A stretch of 9,190 bases of DNA, from contig JAAZUX010000017.1 of the NCBI GenBank assembly GCA_018623955.1, positions 1 to 9,190 on the forward strand. Reading direction: 5' to 3'. Positions 6,866 to 9,190 of the stretch are shown one piece after another. The notes below the pieces were generated by a model. It saw only the letters and a program-made list of their open reading frames with translations. It was not told where the DNA came from and did no database searches. The first letter of the stretch is position 1. The number at the start of each line of letters is the position of its first letter. The DNA is from Flavobacteriaceae bacterium (GTDB taxonomy: Bacteria > Bacteroidota > Bacteroidia > Flavobacteriales > Flavobacteriaceae). The translations under genes were made by a program, and so were the position numbers.

Positions 6866-8014
6866 TTACTTTCCACCGTATAGTTTGTAAACTTCTGAGC
6901 CTGCGCTCAAAAATGCTCCGACACCATAAACTTCAGTCTTATCGGGAAATGCTTCACCCGGTGCCGCACCAATGGGTTGAACATAAGTCAACATCCCATC
7001 ACTGTTCACATGACTTACCATGGCATTCCAAGCTTTTTGTACCGCAGGTCCATAAGTTGCCTTATCCAATATCCCTTTGTTGATCCCCCAGGCAAGTCCA
7101 TAAGTGAAAAATGACGAACCACTGGTTTCAGGGGTAGGGTAAAATTTCTGTCCCAAAAGACTCATGGCCCAATGCCCCTGTGGCGTTTGAATTTCCAATA
7201 ATTTCCTGGCCATTTTTTTGTACAGCTTGAGGAAATAAGGATAATCTTTGTCGCTGGGACCCAACTCTTGCATGACATTTGCTAAACCGGCAAATACCCA
7301 GCCATTTCCTCTTCCCCAGAAGATTTTTGTTCCGTTGTCAAGTTGATCAAAATAAGATCCATCCCTGTAGTATAGATTTTCTTTTTTATCAAATAAATGG
7401 TTTGTGGTTGCTTTCCACTCCTGGACCATAAAGTCAATGTATTTTCTGTCTCTGGTGAGATTGGAAACCATCACCCAAACAGCTGGTGACATGAACAAAG
7501 CATCACACCAATTCCATCGATCTTGGTGAAAAGGTGATTTCCAGTCCAGTTTGGATTTTGAGGGGTGATAAAGGATAAAATCAAATTGTTTGATGGTGGG
7601 TTTTATCATCTCTTCATCCTTGTATTTTCTGTAAAGTTGAAAATAGGTTTGACCTACCGTATGGTCATCTGCATGGTAAATTCTGTTGTAATTCCCATTT
7701 CTCATGTGAAGTTTCCAATCGTGAGCTTCACCAATTCCTTTGAGCCACTCATAATATTTATCACTGTCTGCCATAGCTGCCCATTTTGACATCCCCACAT
7801 AAAGCGCACCATTGGTCCAATCCAAAAGATGATGTTTGCCTCTGGACAATCTCTTGTTTTGGGCTCTGTATTTTAAATCATCGTGGTTTTCAATTTGCCA
7901 GTCCGCCACTTTTTCCATGATCTGTTTTACCCCCGACGGTTCAATTTTTTGTCCCATCAGTGGGAGTGCAATCAAAAATGTAAATAGTGTTAATAGATGT
8001 TTTTTAGATTTCAT
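6866..8014 (-). CDS. Unsaturated uronyl hydrolase, GH88/GH105-like
   Basis: Hydrolyses the 4,5-unsaturated uronic acid from the non-reducing end of oligosaccharides made by polysaccharide lyases, by hydration of the double bond. The 382-residue protein has a signal peptide (basic MKSKKH, hydrophobic 7-20, likely cleavage just before or after Gln22), so it should act in the periplasm. The (alpha/alpha)6-barrel motifs are YHADDHTVGQTY (113-124), DRWNWCDALFM (165-175) with Asp171 as probable general acid/base by comparison with YteR, WGRGNGWV (233-240), ETSGSSFFTYGLAWGI (296-311) and VGAFLSAGSEVYKL (365-378). This pattern is closest to GH105 (YteR/YesR type), with GH88 as the alternative. The length is normal. 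It lies 18 bp downstream of the propeller gene; a lyase product from that enzyme would be the natural substrate. Ulvan beta-glucuronyl hydrolases and rhamnogalacturonyl hydrolases both occur in GH105, so linkage specificity is open. Confidence 0.92.
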   Translation of the reverse strand: MKSKKHLLTLFTFLIALPLMGQKIEPSGVKQIMEKVADWQIENHDDLKYRAQNKRLSRGKHHLLDWTNGALYVGMSKWAAMADSDKYYEWLKGIGEAHDWKLHMRNGNYNRIYHADDHTVGQTYFQLYRKYKDEEMIKPTIKQFDFILYHPSKSKLDWKSPFHQDRWNWCDALFMSPAVWVMVSNLTRDRKYIDFMVQEWKATTNHLFDKKENLYYRDGSYFDQLDNGTKIFWGRGNGWVFAGLANVMQELGPSDKDYPYFLKLYKKMARKLLEIQTPQGHWAMSLLGQKFYPTPETSGSSFFTYGLAWGINKGILDKATYGPAVQKAWNAMVSHVNSDGMLTYVQPIGAAPGEAFPDKTEVYGVGAFLSAGSEVYKLYGGK

Positions 8015-8032
8015 GTTTTTAGCGTTTAGTTT

Positions 8033-9190
8033 TTAATTGTTTGTTTTTATTTTATATAGATATAAGCTACTGGGTGAAGGCCATGGCTTTTCTCTTGGTT
8101 TATCGCGATGGGTCCCCAATGTTTCCCATTTGAGCGCATATCTGACCCCGAGCTCACTGTTTTTTCCTTTATCATTAGCACCAATAACTTGTAGACCCGG
8201 AAAATCTCCCTCTACCTTGACGGAACTGTCATTAAATCTCCTTGAAAAAAGTTTTTCAGATTTAAGTACTTTTCCAATAGGGTTTAAATCCTCATCGAGC
8301 AAAATGGCACCGTCTCCATATTTGATGTGCCAATATCCAACCTCATATCGGTCGTCCGATCTGCGGTTAAAACTCTTAATAGTGAATTCATTTTTAATAC
8401 TGCCATTACCGGAAAATTCCCACCTGTAATCCCAGTCTGTGATCACATGATACTCCCATTTTTGATCACTTTTTTTGGCAATGTATAATTGTAGGTTTCC
8501 AGCATCATCGTATTTATGATAAACAAAAAGGGGGGTTTTGTCCCGGTCAAAACAAAGCTTTGCTGCAAGGTTAATGATCCCTCCTTTTGGTGGAATAGGG
8601 TCCACGATCAGTGATTTTTGATCAATTGTTGCAGGAAGAGTAATGGATTGATCAAAAGCATTGTACCAATTTTTCAAATCAGGGCTCTTCATATAGGACA
8701 GATCGTGATTGGTTGAACAATCTGGTGTGTCTCTCCATACCCAATATACGTGATACCATCCGTCTTCTCTTAATTCAGGTTGGGACTGATAGGCATTCAT
8801 CAGACCTTGACCATCGGTTAGGGGAACATCCAGCATCCTCGACCAAGTTTGGGATTCAGTGTCATAGATGTTATAAATTTCATTACCATTTCCACTGCCT
8901 CCATCTCTGTAATGAAAAATCAATTGCTCGTCTTTTGTCATCATAAACTTCGGATAGGTAGCTCTTAATTCATTCGGGCCCACCATAGGAAAGTATTGTT
9001 TTAATGTGGTGATATCATTTGGCTTTTGACTCCTAAAATAAGTAAGTGAATCAACATGCATATTCCCTGATAGGTGAATATAGCCTTTGCTATCCACTGC
9101 CATAATTATTGAATTGTGAGAATCCCATCCGACCTCAGTAGCAGAAAAACGTTTTGACTTTTCTTTGGCATTTTTATCTCTTGGTGGCGC
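8033..9190 (-). CDS. BNR_4-type beta-propeller enzyme, candidate lyase or rhamnosidase (N-terminus beyond the window)
   Basis: The frame stays open to the window edge, giving 385 residues; the Met at 9103 is internal, because 29 upstream codons continue the family pattern (GWDSHN at 21-26). Numbered from the edge, conserved features are AVDSKGYIHLSGNMH (31-45), the block ending ATYPKF and FHYRDGGSGNG (92-102), and WVWRDTPDCSTNHDLSYMKS (150-169). These are hallmarks of the BNR repeat-containing family (Pfam BNR_4), usually seven-bladed propellers. Relatives with known activity include ulvan lyases (PL24, PL25) and a rhamnosidase family (GH145), which act around rhamnose-glucuronate linkages. 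By family comparison roughly 80-110 N-terminal residues including a signal peptide should lie beyond the window. It precedes the GH105-like hydrolase by 18 bp, which favours a lyase. The fold is confident; the choice between lyase, glycosidase or another function is inference. Confidence 0.82.
   Translation of the reverse strand, partial: APPRDKNAKEKSKRFSATEVGWDSHNSIIMAVDSKGYIHLSGNMHVDSLTYFRSQKPNDITTLKQYFPMVGPNELRATYPKFMMTKDEQLIFHYRDGGSGNGNEIYNIYDTESQTWSRMLDVPLTDGQGLMNAYQSQPELREDGWYHVYWVWRDTPDCSTNHDLSYMKSPDLKNWYNAFDQSITLPATIDQKSLIVDPIPPKGGIINLAAKLCFDRDKTPLFVYHKYDDAGNLQLYIAKKSDQKWEYHVITDWDYRWEFSGNGSIKNEFTIKSFNRRSDDRYEVGYWHIKYGDGAILLDEDLNPIGKVLKSEKLFSRRFNDSSVKVEGDFPGLQVIGANDKGKNSELGVRYALKWETLGTHRDKPREKPWPSPSSLYLYKIKTNN

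Noticed and set aside
8037..8429. A 130-codon open frame on the plus strand
   Set aside because: It is the antisense shadow of the BNR_4 propeller gene; the minus-strand frame carries the family motifs.
9101..9103. An ATG that could start the propeller gene
   Set aside because: The frame continues upstream to the window edge with residues matching the conserved family pattern, so this Met is internal and the gene is cut by the window.
1..9190. Searched for tRNA/rRNA genes, CRISPR repeats, insertion sequences, attachment sites and phage or defence genes
   Set aside because: Almost all of the window is tightly packed metabolic coding sequence; the only non-coding stretch over 50 bp is the 155-bp divergent promoter region, and nothing of these kinds was seen.

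Overview
This window looks like a piece of the chromosome of a Bacteroidota bacterium, probably a marine or other algal-polysaccharide-degrading member. The evidence is the AT-rich DNA, the weak or absent Shine-Dalgarno sequences, a perfect Bacteroidota-type -7 promoter box (TAnnTTTG), and a gene set typical of polysaccharide utilisation loci. The genes are packed with very short gaps, and all run on the minus strand except one regulator.

Right part (9190 down to 5380, minus strand): three genes for exported proteins. They are a BNR_4-type beta-propeller enzyme (5' end beyond the window), a GH88/GH105-like unsaturated uronyl hydrolase with a signal peptide, and a PhoD-like metallophosphoesterase that is a predicted lipoprotein. 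Gaps are 18 and 31 bp, so they probably form one transcript. The first two fit release of unsaturated uronic acid from a uronic-acid-rich polymer such as ulvan or another rhamnose/uronate glycan. The third does not fit an obvious step.

Middle (4310-5383, plus strand): a LacI-family regulator with a TTG start. It converges on the phosphoesterase gene, sharing a TTAA that supplies both stop codons, and it diverges from the left operon across a 155-bp intergenic region. That region holds a -7 box for the left operon, a CG-centred near-palindrome just downstream of it that I propose as the regulator's operator, and a weaker candidate promoter for the regulator.

Left part (4154 down to 1, minus strand): a four-gene operon with 8-9 bp gaps. 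It encodes a sugar-porter MFS transporter, a Gfo/Idh/MocA oxidoreductase with a Tat-like N-terminus, an SDR of the D-mannonate oxidoreductase type, and D-mannonate dehydratase UxuA (C-terminal end beyond the window). The SDR and UxuA make the classic route fructuronate -> D-mannonate -> 2-keto-3-deoxygluconate (KDG). Together the window links sugar release outside the cytoplasm, import, and uronate catabolism, with local LacI control.

No SusC/SusD pair, sulfatase, TonB receptor, RNA gene, mobile element or CRISPR array is visible. I see no new system; the points most worth checking are the propeller's substrate, the phosphoesterase's role, the exported Gfo/Idh protein and the promoter/operator architecture.
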